DNA from: Paragonimus skrjabini miyazakii
Lineage: Eukaryota; Platyhelminthes; Trematoda; Plagiorchiida; Troglotrematidae
NCBI GenBank assembly: GCA_014338405.1
Contig: JTDE01001952.1
Span: 47,042 to 111,041 of the forward strand
Length of the DNA stretch: 64,000 nt
Reading direction: 5' to 3'
Both the position numbers and the translations under genes were made by a program. The notes under the pieces are model-generated. The model did no database searches. It was given only the letters and a program-made list of their open reading frames with translations, and was not told the DNA's origin. Numbering within the stretch: the first letter of the stretch is position 1; each line of letters begins with the position of its first letter. Shown one piece after another: positions 23,401-35,658 of this stretch.

Positions 23401-24740
23401 TGTAATGCACAGCACCCTAACAGCTCGTTCAGAACGCCCTAGTTTGATAATGATCGAGGGTCAGTTACCAACTGCAAAAGACAAACACTGAAAGCTGGGT
23501 GGCCCAGTTACACGACCCACTCCTAAACATGAACACAGTGCCGAATATAGTTATTAATCTAGTACTGACTCGATCTGGAGTGAATGTGTATGCTGAATCA
23601 TGTGATCACTAAAGTCGCCATATAGATGGGACTGCCTGATATGCCAGCGAAAATCAGTCGCCTAAGTAAAACGATATTACCAATTTGTATAACAAGCAAA
23701 CCCTTCCACGAAATTTCTTTTTTAGAAGACTGAATTTGGTAATATGTTTGTAACCACTGTATAGTTCCCAAGGGTTAATGACTACTGCCATCAGGACCAC
23801 CAGCAAGATTGGAATTTCTTTATCATATTCATCATTGACAGTTCAGTATGAACCAAAGTACCATCTGTACTCAAATTCGCCGCACTAAGCGGATGTGTTT
23901 GGGGCAGGATTCGACTTTGAGGTTCTAGGCCTTCTTCTGTCTATGTCGATCATGTGATTTTTCACTAGCACTTCTTTCAGTTTTAGTTTACTTAATCACC
24001 AACAGACTCATCGCTTGTACTTATATCATTGGTGCAATATCATATGAGTACTAAGAATAATTTTGGCACACACCCAACTCTTGAGAATAATGTCATCACC
24101 ATCCATGCAACCATCACTGGATCAGTTTCCCACATACCTGTGGAATCTCCAATCATAACACAGTCGTGTACAACAGCAAGCGTTTTATTTCTAACCGGGT
24201 CCATAATAGTCACGAGAATACGAATCGCCAGGGACAAGGCAAATCAAGATATAAACAAGAAAACATTGCTTGTAAGAAGAAACAACAGAGTTGACGGGAT
24301 AAGTGATAGTTTGATGCAAGGAACTAATGTAGCAAAACGTCGTTCAATAAATCCCGATCTTTATTGTCAAACTCGCTAGTTTTCGCACTACGCGTGTACA
24401 CGCGTTTTGTGAATCAGAATTTAAATCCACAACATAGCGTCAGTTTCCACTGACAGGTCGTCTGCACTTCGGCCTGGTTCATCTATGTGACTGACGCTTT
24501 CTGTCGGGGTTCATTTGCCTGGCATTCCTCGTCCGTTCGTCCGAATTCGTTGCGCGATGGTTCGTCTGGTCACCCGTTTTGTCCGCAGTGTCCTTTGAAT
24601 ACACCTCATTTCCACGTTGAGCTATTCTACCGAGTGTCGGACTACTCACACCCATCACAATAACACTGTCAATACTCACATCAACATTTAGGTGGAACTC
24701 ACGCACACGGAGTGGAGGATCAGTTGTTCTTTCGAAGTCA
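20436..24740. other. No recognisable gene
   Basis: Several modest ORFs (for example 22300-22545 and 24029-24379, plus strand) have no recognisable domain or codon pattern. A GT-rich simple stretch lies at about 21970-22020. Otherwise nothing could be supported. Confidence 0.55.
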
Positions 24741-24749
24741 GGGTATTTT

Positions 24750-24868
24750 TAATGTGTATACTTACCACTGCCTCGACTGGCACTCTTTTCGAAAGTGGCA
24801 GGCCGGAAAGTCTGTGAGAATGCGACAGCTGTGAACAATCGTGGGTGATGTTCAATTCATATAGGAGT
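24750..24868 (+). repeat. SINE-like repeat, 3' body fragment
   Basis: This plus-strand segment aligns with the 3' body module of the 10.5-kb family, including tcttttcgaaa, the ccggaaagtctgtg block, gaatgcgacagctg and gtgggtgatgttcaa. The tRNA-like head is absent, as in a 5'-truncated retroposed copy. No clear target duplication was found. Confidence 0.7.
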
Positions 24869-26282
24869 CATACTGGAAGTCCATTTTGAGTGTGGTCAAA
24901 CGTTTATCGGAAACTGTATCACACTGATTATTAACCTTGACAAAAGTAAACCGGTCAGGGATCTGTTGTAATCGCTGCATACAACACGCTTCTAGTCGTC
25001 CGTAACTTCAGCCAAGATGGCATAAAAATGACTGGATGTTCGTTGAGGGACAATAGATCACCGTCGATTCTGTGTTAACTCAAAATCGTGTAGCGACGAC
25101 TAGCTAATGGACTACATGTCATAACCAAGTACGCACAAAGATTTGATGCCGAGGAAAGAATGTTTCACGCTAGCCAATTCAACTGGTGCTAGTAAATCAA
25201 CCCATCCTGGTTTCAACGATTCGAGACGGCACTGAAGACGGTAGTTTAGTACAATGCTAAATAGTATGATAATAAACAGGTTATTTGTAGCAAACGTCAA
25301 TTGTGATTCCCCTCGGAAATCTCAGCTGTACACAGCTAGTAGGCAGAATATTGTGTGACATCAAGTGAAAGCTGAACAGTTCCTAAGTAAGAAAGGGGAA
25401 CGCAGATTTTATGGGTGCAGCTGTTCGACGATGGAGACGCTAGAGTCTTCTGTGGAGTTTGTTGGACGGTGATCGCAAAGGTCGGAGTTAAAGCCAACCG
25501 ATTAGGACTGGCAGTTCTGCTGACGCACCAGAATTGACGTACGAAGGCAGTTCTGGAGGAATCACAAAGGTGCACGCAACTTTGGAGGAGGCTGTCGCGA
25601 AAGGGGTATCAATCACCGACGAATGTCAGACGGTAATGCAGTAGCCCACGTTTGCTTGGCTTGATTTTGGAAGACCAACAAACATGAAATTTGATTTGGC
25701 AGAGGGAGTCTCCGGATGGACGGTTCATAGGGTTTAGAAATAAGTTGTTCCACAGTTATTTCCTTTTCCTACGTCGGTCAACTAGTAGTAAGAGGTATTC
25801 AGAATAGAACTGTGTACACCTGTGTTGGAAGGTACGGTACATTGATCGTTGCTGGAGAGGCTGCCTCGCCGACTGCCCGTAGAGGGAAGTAAAACAGAAT
25901 CGACATCAGAGAGGATCATGGCGGTTGTAGATTATTACCCGCTTGTCCATTATGTAGAAGATTCTAGAGTTAATGTTATCAGGCAAATCATGGAGCCTAG
26001 TTCTAATGTATCTCTACAAGCCTGATAGACAATCCTGGGACGGACCTTCTTGCTGTGCCACACAACGTGATAGTCTTGAAGCTTAAAGGGTCGTCGACCA
26101 GGAACAGTTCTCTGACGAAATACCGTCGACTAAATGCGTACGGTTAAGGTCCTATTTGCACGGTTTCTTTACTTCAGTCTGTTTTTGATCAATACGCCGA
26201 ATTATCCAGAAATGACGTTGTCTCATGCAGCTTCTGCATCCGAACTGCATATGAAATACCAACAAGATGAAAATTTCGGATG
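24869..26282. other. No recognisable gene
   Basis: Short ORFs without domain signatures. The part just before 26283 would be upstream pol sequence of the gypsy fragment but could not be aligned by eye. Confidence 0.45.
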
Positions 26283-26450
26283 TACGAATCCCCCAGAATG
26301 CTGGTTTGTTACCTAGATGAAATTAATAGACAAATACAGAATATACTGACTGATGAAACAAGCAAAGAAGCCAGCGGTCCGTGCAGCTCGCCCATACTCT
26401 TCGTAAAGAATTCTAACAAAAAATATTACCGTCATGTGGATTTTGAAAGA

Positions 26451-26461
26451 CAACACAACTG
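26451..26461 (+). repeat. Target-site duplication, left copy
   Basis: caacacaactg here and caatacaactg at 26802-26812 differ at one base and bracket the SINE-like insertion exactly. Confidence 0.75.
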
Positions 26462-26801
26462 TTCATGAGGCAACCGTGTTTACCACTGCGCCATTGACCT
26501 CACGTTAGGCACGACCGAATTATCATATGTGGGCGCCCAGCCACTTTCGCTTGTGAGTAATGAACAGGTTGTTCGATCACTTCGACAGAAGACATAGTTA
26601 CTATCTGTTAATTACAATCGATAACCCCGCGATTAGGAGGCGATGGTATACACTACTGACGAGCTCTAATGAGAGCGAAACGCGAGTCTAGTGCTTCTTT
26701 TCGAAAGGGACCGACTGGAAAGTCTACGGGAATGCGACAGCTGCGATCAATTGTGGGTGACGTTCAACTTGAAATCAACCAAATCCCCGACTACACATCA
26801 G
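26462..26801 (+). mobile_element. tRNA-headed SINE-like insertion with 5' inversion, in gypsy RT
   Basis: The left part (26462 to about 26640) is the repeat's 5' region and A-box half of the tRNA-like head in minus orientation. The right part (about 26641-26801) is the 3' body and tail in plus orientation. About 30 bases of the repeat between them, containing the B box, are missing. Left and right target duplications of 11 bp flank it. Inverted 5' portion, small internal deletion, intact 3' end and target duplication together match the product of twin priming. The insertion interrupts the gypsy RT, so it is younger than that fragment. Confidence 0.8.
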
Positions 26802-26812
26802 CAATACAACTG
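26802..26812 (+). repeat. Target-site duplication, right copy
   Basis: Matches 26451-26461 at 10 of 11 positions and begins directly after the SINE tail. Confidence 0.75.
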
Positions 26813-26890
26813 CGTCAGTACCGTCCGTCACTGATATTTTCGATAAATTCCAGCTGATAAAGCTGTTTACTGTGTTGAAGTTGTACTTTT

Positions 26891-28015
26891 GATGTAAACA
26901 AATGCAGACACACTCACGGTTCGTGAGAAAAGATCATTCACAATGGGAAGAAACAGTACCTTTTCAAAAACACTTTAACGGAATGAAAACAGAATGACAA
27001 GACGACTTATTACAACAACGCGGAGCATGTACAGAATAATTAGTCCAGTGTAGGACCTTTCGGTTTATCTGCAACACCGTTCACACTTCAATGAGAAAAT
27101 AATTAGGTAAGCAGCGGTATACGAAGATGTTTTGTGGTAGAACTATGCCGCATATACAGATAGTGCCTCAAAGCAAAATCAGAACTCAATTGTCCGGTTC
27201 ACTGCGGATAAGTAATCGTTCGGAGGGGGACTACCGGTAGTGTTACTCGGACACAGGGTTGGCCAGGACGACCGCGGGCAGTTGCCGTGAAAAATAACAA
27301 CGGTTAGAGTAGCCACGGTTCCGAAATTCAGGCGTGCGTTGAAACACTTTCTGGGTCAAGCTAGGCACAACAGTTGGCTCGTAAATATTTTCAATTCTAT
27401 AGCTACACTACCTTACGAACTCCGATGAAGGGACAAGAACTTTGAATGAGCTAACAGTGCTCAAAAGACGCTTACATAAGTGCAACCAGAAGTGAACAAA
27501 TAACAACCGACACTTAAACTTCTGGGTACAGAAAGAACGTCCGTTGTAACACTGAATGCCGCCGGCCGAATTATTATGGAAGTACTCAAACAACACGAAG
27601 GAGTATTCGGATACGCCCGCAAAATATTGATGGCGGAAATGCATAATTTTTAAGAAGAGGTTTTCGATAATCATTTTGACGATAGACCAGTTTGAGCCAT
27701 ACGTTTTATGTCAGACGTTTCACTTAGGAACGGGCCAAAAGCCTCTAGAATGGATAAATACTGACAAGGGCTAGCTGTGCAACTTAGTTTAGTGGATACT
27801 GTGCTTACAGGAATATGCTTTATGGATACTTCTCCGCCTGGGTCCAACAACTGTATCGCTAACTGTTTTTTAATCGCAGGTAGGCAAACAGCTTTAAAAG
27901 GTGCAATTAAATTTAACCGGTTAGAAAGAGAACAGAAATTGCGAACACCAGTGTTGTTACGGTAGCAAAGCTAGATAGTCTGGAAGGTTACTTAGGCATA
28001 ATGAGGTGTCTGGTT
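26891..28015. other. No recognisable gene
   Basis: I looked for the rest of the gypsy polymerase (YxDD box, RNase H) and did not find it. The minus-strand ORF at 27408-27674 has no domain signature. Confidence 0.45.
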
Positions 28016-28145
28016 AATTACAAGTTGACCATCACTCGCATTTGACCGCAACCTTCGCATTCAGATAGGTTTTTCAACCAATATCTTTAGAAAGAACACT
28101 AGTCTTGAAGTTGCTTTTGTTAGGACTCGTCAGTAGTGCATATCC
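28016..28145 (-). repeat. SINE-like repeat, 3' body fragment
   Basis: On the minus strand this aligns with the body module of the 10.5-kb family, from the cgtcagtagtgcatat segment to the tail near aattacaagttgaccatcac. It is more diverged than the 26.5-kb copy and lacks the tRNA-like head. Confidence 0.65.
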
Positions 28146-31100
28146 TCTAGAAGTTGAATGACAATCTATCATGAGGTGAGAGGACTCCAACAACGCTAAT
28201 GAAGGGAAAGTGAAAACGTAACCGCTTTCCAATGAAACTTTTGTCTCAACAGTGCGGGAGTGCTAACCTGGTGGTGTGATTATGACAACTCTCATGAGGT
28301 GGTCATTCTGAGATAACTGAGGAAGCTGGTAGCAAACTGCTACAAATGATAACTACCGAATACAAAGAATGTACGATTGACTGGAGTGAGGAGTGTAGTA
28401 GCTGAAAAGGAAGAACATTATAGCGGTCTACGGCTCCGTCTGCTAACACTTTCGGCTACTGAAAAACGGAAACCAGAGGGCCGGCAAACCGTTACACACC
28501 AAAAGACGTTTGTTGTGGGAGACTGTGAGGATTTACATCGCGACGGACGCCAGTGTACAACAAGCTGTCCTGACGTATCAGAAGAAGGTTCGGAACGCAT
28601 CTGGCAACTGAGACTCAAGCACGTTTGAAATACATCACAATACCCGCAGACTAATGAACGCAGTGAACGCAACCACCGAAAAATCACAAAATGGTTATCA
28701 CTTCTACCGCCGGTTTTATTGGCTAACTGTGTGTCTGTTCAGACGGGCATGAAGAAAGCTTCATTTCAGTTGATGTACTGTTAAACCCCTCGAATCCCTC
28801 TGAATCAAGATACTGGGATAATGCAACAATGCAGCAGTTCCAGTGAATAAGTAATGAGAAAAAAGGAAGGGGAAAACGGAATTTGGAAGCTTTGCAGGCA
28901 CGTGCAAGTTAGCAGCCAGTAGCTCAGTGAGTTGGCACGGCCAGATCATTCACTCCCTGAGAAGCGGTGAAATATCGGGTTAATCGGAACACATGCACTA
29001 GCAGACTGGTTTTATAAATGTTTCCGGTAGTATGAAAAAGTACGTATGTAGTACTGTCCACAAGGGACCCGGCATGAAAGATCGAGTGGAATGGTAATAA
29101 AAAAATGAATACATGACACTGAAGTAGCAAAATGATATGATTTGCCGGCAGGGCGAATTGGTTTAGCACCATCAAGTAATGGACAAACATTGCTTAGGTC
29201 TAAAAAACCGTCAACCAATGGCAAGAAGTCAAGAAAATTCTATTCAGAAATGTTACTAATGAGTAGTTTGGTGTAACAACTAAAGGCCGTTCTCGACAGC
29301 TGGAAGCAATGGCTGAAATCATATCTGTATTGCATGCGGAACTTGTCAACAAAGAATCTGAAGCCGCACTACTTCAATCAAAACACTAGAGTAGTGACGT
29401 GCAAAACTGGGACAATTTTGTGCAGATGTTTAACCTGTTTTCATTCACTGATTACTAAGCTTGTCAATACAATTGATCACCTAACACTAATCCTATTGAA
29501 TATCTCCGGAATTCACAGGACCCAATAAACCCGTGGTCCATTACTTTCAGCTTGTTATGTCCACTCATTTCTTCACAGTCACATATACCATCAAACTCGT
29601 AACTGGTCTACCTATGTGAATAAGTTTTGAGTCAGAAATGATTTTTTACCAATAACCACAATTATTCAATAAAGTCTGGTCAACAAATTGTTTTACTGTG
29701 GTGATTGTGATTGAATGAAACGCATGACATGTGTCTTTCAGTCAGTATAGTTTGGAGCTATTGCAGTGTCTGTTGTAGATGCTGTAGTCAAATGTTGGTA
29801 TATACACTGTCATCCATGCGGGCTCATTAATCCACTCTCGAGTATAACTGTTATGTGTTGCTGAATTTTGCACTAAATATTCTACTACTGACAGTAGTAT
29901 ATTCGAACATCTCGAAAGGAGAAACTTGAGTTCAGCGCTTCTATTCAGAGTTTGTGTTGTGTGCAGTTTTTATCAACGAAATTTCCTACTACTTATCAGT
30001 AATAGAATTATCGTCCGTCAAGTATAATGCTTCCTGGGATTTCAACATGGCAAGCAATCCCAGTCGTGGAGTCATCTGTCGAAGTTAACAGGACGGTTTT
30101 GATTTGTGCTCTTGAGACGATAGAAAAATTTATATGTTATTCACATACGAGTTTGGCTGTGCGTTTGTGTATGGTAGTTCAGTCTTATCTAATACAAGGT
30201 CATTTGCTCGGTAGTCAAATTGGTGTCCTCATAAAAGCATGACTAGGGTTTAACTCCTGGACTTGATAACGAGATGCGCTTGTGTGAAGCCCTAACAAGA
30301 ACAAAATTCGACTTTCTGTTTGCCATTATTTGCGCCAGGGTCACTGTTGAACGCGTGCAGGTCGTATTAGAGACGGATGATCAGCAATGACTTCCAACCT
30401 TCCAGATAAATCGTAAATTCAATTTATTCAGCACCACTGTTTTCACAGGAGTTGTCAATTAAACGGCGTCCATCAAGTACTCACATATGATCGCTAAAGA
30501 ATATCACGTGATATTTGCCTAGGTTTCTTTTAGGTAGCAATTGAAGAGATATAGTAAGATTTTTTGTGTCAAATATAATTCTTCCGATAAAACCGTAAAT
30601 CAAACACCAGACTTGTCGGCCATTATCCCGGATCCTACTCTCAACATTTGCTTCAGACTACAGACCGTATTGGCGGTAAGGAAGATTATCACAGTGAAGC
30701 ATGGTTAGTTCGATTAAAGGCAACCAAATCTACTAAGTGGTTCAATGAAATGAAGATGATTCGTAACATTATAGATGGTATCCCACCCACGCTGAACACC
30801 ATAAAGACTTCACAACCATTGCTACTGCAAGACACCTGCTGCAATTCTGTAGGCTTCATAACTTCTAGACCCTGTTGGCCGTAACCTGAGTGAGCTCCAT
30901 GGGCTTCCAATGTCACTATCTTAGATTCAGATGCCATACAAGACAGGTTATTTTTTCAAATCTGAGTTTTAATTCCTAGACAAACTCCCCTTTCATTTGT
31001 TTTTCTTTCACTGTGGCCAGGTCTATACGAACGAAGTAGATCTCATTCTGAATACCATAACCGTTACCAAGTTTGATGATATCTCAAGAAGGTGATTATT

Positions 31101-33917
31101 GTTGTCAGCACGAATGTTGACTAAAAACATGTGACACTGTCGTATTGTTAATATCTATCAGAACTTCGCCATTCTGATGTTAGCTAGACTTTAAAAACGA
31201 ACAGCTCTAAACGCAGGCTTCAGATGCACAAGAATAATTCTCCTTTTCAAGTTTGGTCATATAGCAAACAACATGACTAGAGGTACTTAAAATAGTCTAT
31301 TTATCAATCTGTCAGGATATATAAGTTCAGAGCATGGATCGGTAACATTTAGCTTGCAGGACTGAATACTATCCCCCACACCCGTCAAAATCATCCGGTT
31401 TGCGAACCGGACAAGAACTGACTGATGTTCGATAGTAGTTATGTGCGTGATTAACTCATCTCTGAAACCAAACATGAACTCGACCGACTGATGTTTTTTT
31501 AAGAGACGTTCTTTACTCGATGTCATTCAACTTGTTTGGTTTCTGGTCACGTGATTTAAGAGTCATCTTATTACCAGAAACATTTTTTCCCTGTTAGTAG
31601 TAATTTCTATCATTAGTTGTAGATTGATGCTTATAAAAGTGGGTGATAGTAGAAGACTGGGAAGAAGAGTGTCGTGTCAAAATTCTGGAAATGAAGATCC
31701 AGGGTATCTTATAACCGACATTCAGTTCGATGCTGATTAACATGTATGACTGCATCAAGCTGAAATAATGATTATGTGTAAAGTTATGATGGACCATATT
31801 AGATAGTGTATTTAGTTGTTTCCGTTCTGAGTTCAGTGGTTGCGTAATGTTTGTGAATTCACTAGGAGGCTGAGAAAGTAATAAACCATATAGCTTCAAG
31901 AATACATGCTATAGTTAAGCACTATCTGCTGTCCACTCACTGGTCTTTAATTCCAGTTCGGATCAAAAGTGTCAACCACTGGTTTACAGCTTCCAAGTCA
32001 AAGTGTTTGTAATTAAGCGACATAAACAATGGGACTGGGTTGATCATATCTTCATGTTGTTCGCAATTTGGATAGTTGATATTCTCCAATAACTCTTTCT
32101 GTTGACATAAAGCGTTTTTATTTTAATAGAACTATCGGATACTGGATCACCCCAGTGACGAAAACAACGTTTTGTACAATCTACCAAAAAAGACTGAAGT
32201 ATCTGATCAATTGATACAGAAGGAAAGGCATAACATCCTACTATGAGGATGAAAACTTTGAACTTTCAGCAGTAACCGGACTTTCCTATCTGTAAACAGG
32301 ATGAAACGTTGCATTCTGCCGTTCTTTCAATAAGTAAAAAGAAGCTGCGACAAAACACAAATAACGTTAAGGCTGAAAGCACACCTTAGAGTGAAGATTA
32401 AGGGAAACAGACGCGAAGTCGAATTTGAATTATGCTTAGGAAGAAACAATTTGAGACAATCTAGTTTGCATTCGTCAAGCATACAGATGCATCACTTGCA
32501 AAAATGTATCGGTAGCTTATGTTTGTAGAGAGCTGAGTGTCTAATTTGTATCAGGCTCCCAATAACCAGGATGTATGCCTGCAAGGCAGGAAAAACCCGT
32601 TTTCAACGGAAGTGTAAATAAGATTAGTTTTGCAGATTGAACACTAGACGTTGATAACTTTTGTCCGTAGGTCAAATGGCAACCTATTCCAGAGGCACTT
32701 GATCTCGGGAACATCTTAGCCCCTGCAAATCTCCCACTACCATTCCGATAGAATCCTGATCAAATTAGATAACCTCACAGTTCATCTAAACCGATTCATC
32801 TCTGTCAATCCGTTCCTGAGCTAGTACCCCCTGGAATCAACTGAGTCTGAGGTAGTTCCTTCCATTACATCTTATTCGGAGGATTACGCTAGCCGCTGAG
32901 TTCTATGAAATTACTCCAAAGTTATTTTAAACTACACATGCCGGCTAGGACCTTCCTTGACACTGCGTATGTATAGCGACATATAGCGTTGTTAGGTGTA
33001 CTTCAGTCCGAATTCCATATGCACTCAGTTCGTTTGATTTTCCATACCGTCGTGCAATTGGACACTCAAAGAGGTCCGTTAGACAGTAGTGACTTTCTTG
33101 AAAATAATCATGATCAATACAGAAAAAGATAAAGGTTCGTGAGAGCCAATAACGGTAGGTTGAACTGGACAATCAACTCTAAACCTACTGTGTGAAAACA
33201 GTGTATTCCCGACATCTAAAACAGTCGTCTCATGAGGACCTCAGCGGTGTCTACTGTACAGAAGAGTTTCGGCAGCTGAGTCCCCTACTAATGAAGTAAA
33301 TGAATAAGTATGACAGAAATGGGTTGGGAAACTTGGTTATCTAACCAGTCAGTGAATCCGAGTTGTGTGGCCAGATAAATCATGATTTCAATACTGCAAA
33401 CCTCAGGCTGTGTACTCACTTTTTGAAAGAAAATTGAAGTCCTTCACCAAAGTCGATCTTTCCAGTGGTTTAGGAGAGGAGGACTTCATTCATGCAGCGT
33501 GGGCTATATGGGCTAGAGGGGAAAACAAACTTCGGAAGCACATGCAACGATACGACCTACATGGATCTGTTACACATTCAGCTGTTGGTTGGCCTGATTG
33601 AAGCTAGTGGATGCATTCTGCTGTTAGTTAACGCTATTCATAAATACACATGTATGATTTGCTAGTCTGTCTTGACTAATGCATTCCTAGAACCCTGTTG
33701 TATCCCCGTCGTTTGTTAGATTTTGGTTTTTTTGGGTGTGTAAGTGGAACTCGTTGAGACTTCAGGTCATTAGTAAATGCGTTGCCAGTAACATGGAAGT
33801 GTTAGTAGAAGGGTCACTCACACTGTGGAACACAATGTCACAAACCTGAATAACCAGTCTTGCTCTTGATCAAGAAACAATAGTAGAAGTGGTCATAACG
33901 GTTGGGCTTCAGAACAC
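28146..33917. other. No recognisable gene
   Basis: Many short ORFs on both strands, including overlapping ones at 28377-28687 and 31594-31899, but none has a domain signature. No terminal repeats, tRNA-like heads or tandem arrays were seen in this 5.8-kb stretch. Confidence 0.5.
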
Positions 33918-34235
33918 ATTAATACTGTCGTATAACACGCAACTTTGTTTGTGAGTAATATTGCGTTACTTGTACGTGTAAAATCTGATGGGCAGGTCTC
34001 AACGCCAAGAAGAACGGGAACTAGAAGCGACTTCTGGAAACGTGTATATGTACTACGTGTGGCATGTCACTAGAAAGAATGTCACCTTACTGCTGCCAAG
34101 AGTCTGAATATACGGCAACCGTATAAAATAGTGTCTGCTTTCGTTGTTCTATAGTTTCACACATCCTGTAATAAATGTATTCCACTAAACAACTTCCTAG
34201 ATCAAGAGTCTTTTGCGTCTGAGACAGTATAACAA
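33918..34235 (+). repeat. Unclassified dispersed repeat, copy 2
   Basis: Aligns with 5681-5990 in the same orientation over its whole length, with scattered substitutions and small indels. The shared blocks are caactttgtttgtgagta near the left end and gagtcttttgcg near the right end. No ORF or terminal structure is apparent. Confidence 0.6.
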
Positions 34236-35227
34236 CGAGTGATACGCATCTTTTTCGATCGTTCGTCAAAAATTGATCGACTCTCCACCGTCTATTACAG
34301 TGTGCCGAAAGACTCGGAGACCAGTATCGAGCAAACCGCTGGTAATCGATTCAGTCCCACCGTATACCTGTAGGTATTTTGATGTGCACATAGCAGCATA
34401 TGTGCACACGCATAAACGACATATGAACTGGTGCGAACATTGGTGCCCTTCAAAAACCTGCATTGAAACACCCTAAAAACCAATAATAAGTTTGTGCACG
34501 AGGTCAGCCGCTTTTTTTAATCATAGTTTTCATCGGGATTTTGTTGCCAAGCCCCCGAACTTAGTAAACAAGAATTACATATTCTAAATACTCTTCAGAG
34601 AAGTCAGAAATCTATGGTAGAGATCAAGTACTTTGCATCAAGGTAAGCAGCGCTGTTTTATGAATTACCTATTTCACCTTCAAGAGTTGCAGTGCTTTTT
34701 TACATGCAAGTCTACGTGAAAAAATTAGCGTAAAGTTAACTTATTTCTGCTTACGAAGCATAAAGAAATTTTCCTAATAAACCATGAATAAAACAGTAAA
34801 TGGTCAATAGGTTTTTGATACTCGGTTATTGGGTCCATAAAGTTACAGGACAAGGTAAAAATCGAACTGATTTGCTCAATTGATCACGGAATAGGTTTGT
34901 GATCTATAACCGGAGGCAGCTATCCGCGGGGGGTAGGATGAAGAGGAAGTTTGAAACAACAAAGCCAGGGAAGTTGAAGGGATTGCCGTTGGGAACAATA
35001 TAATGAGTTAGGTGATCTGACGGCAGCTGACTCGATTGTCTCACAAACTTTGTATGTGATTGCCTTGAATCGATTGATGGTAACTCTACGCTGCCTTCGA
35101 CACATGATTTTTTTCGACAAGATGTGACAGGAATACATTAGTGAATTAGGGCATGACTCCGAATCTGAGTTAAGTTGAATGATACCGTTTAATCCGGTTA
35201 AGTGTATGTCTATGTTACGACCCCACC
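34236..35227. other. No recognisable gene; possible internal part of an LTR element
   Basis: If 35228-35658 is a 5' LTR on the minus strand, this region would hold its leader and gag. The minus-strand ORF at 34920-35255 (111 codons) overlaps the junction but shows no gag or zinc-knuckle signature. Confidence 0.35.
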
Positions 35228-35658
35228 TGAAAGAGAAAAGACAAGAACAACGCAAAGACCGCGAGCAGTATCTCTATCACGAACGAACGTAACGATATTG
35301 CAAAACGGTACGAAAATCAGAGCTCAAATATCGGAACGCAACTCTCGCAACTTAGAACCCCGCAACAAGTAAGGAAAAAGACGGCCTTCAAACGAGCTTT
35401 ATTTATTGCTCAGCCCGAAGGCAAAATTGCGATTTACAGCAACTGTATTTATAGGTTTGGGTCGGCCTTGGGCCTAAGTCGCCGAATGGACCAGTCAGAA
35501 GCGAGCGTAACTTCCTGGACGTTCCAGAATTCTGGCGAGCTTTCTAGTTCCCAGGAAATGAAGAAATCCATTTCCCTTGCAAATAATGCGAATTTTTGGG
35601 AAAAAGTGTCTTCTTCCAGCATTCTAGTCGTTCGACCGATATGCTCTATTGTACAACA
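35228..35658 (-). mobile_element. Probable long terminal repeat
   Basis: Read on the minus strand the segment starts TGTTGTACAATAG and ends TTTCA, followed two bases later by tggggtcgtaaca, which could be a tRNA primer-binding site. Inside is a TATA box (cctataaata) followed about 40 bases later by a polyadenylation signal (aataaataaa), the U3-R order of an LTR. I did not find a second copy in the window, so this may be a solo LTR or one end of an element extending left. Boundaries are inferred from the TG...CA rule. Confidence 0.5.

Larger units (their letters stand above)
26283..26890 (+). pseudogene. Ty3/gypsy reverse transcriptase fragment, split by a SINE
   Basis: The 5' piece (26283-26461) reads as the RT fingers of a Ty3/gypsy polymerase: DEINRQIQNIL, EASGPCSSPILFVKN and VDFERQHN, matching the family order of polymerase entry, ASPIVLVKK and VDYRxLN. 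It is interrupted by a 340-bp SINE-like insertion, after which (about 26820-26880) the RT resumes in another frame as SVPSVTDIFDKF and LFTVL, where the family has YPLPxIDDILDxL and FSxLDL. The motif A aspartate appears to be lysine and a stop follows. The enzyme is dead; only about 80 codons remain. Confidence 0.75.

Noticed and set aside
24029..24379. Plus-strand ORF of 116 codons
   Set aside because: No recognisable family and antisense ORF also open; length is compatible with chance.
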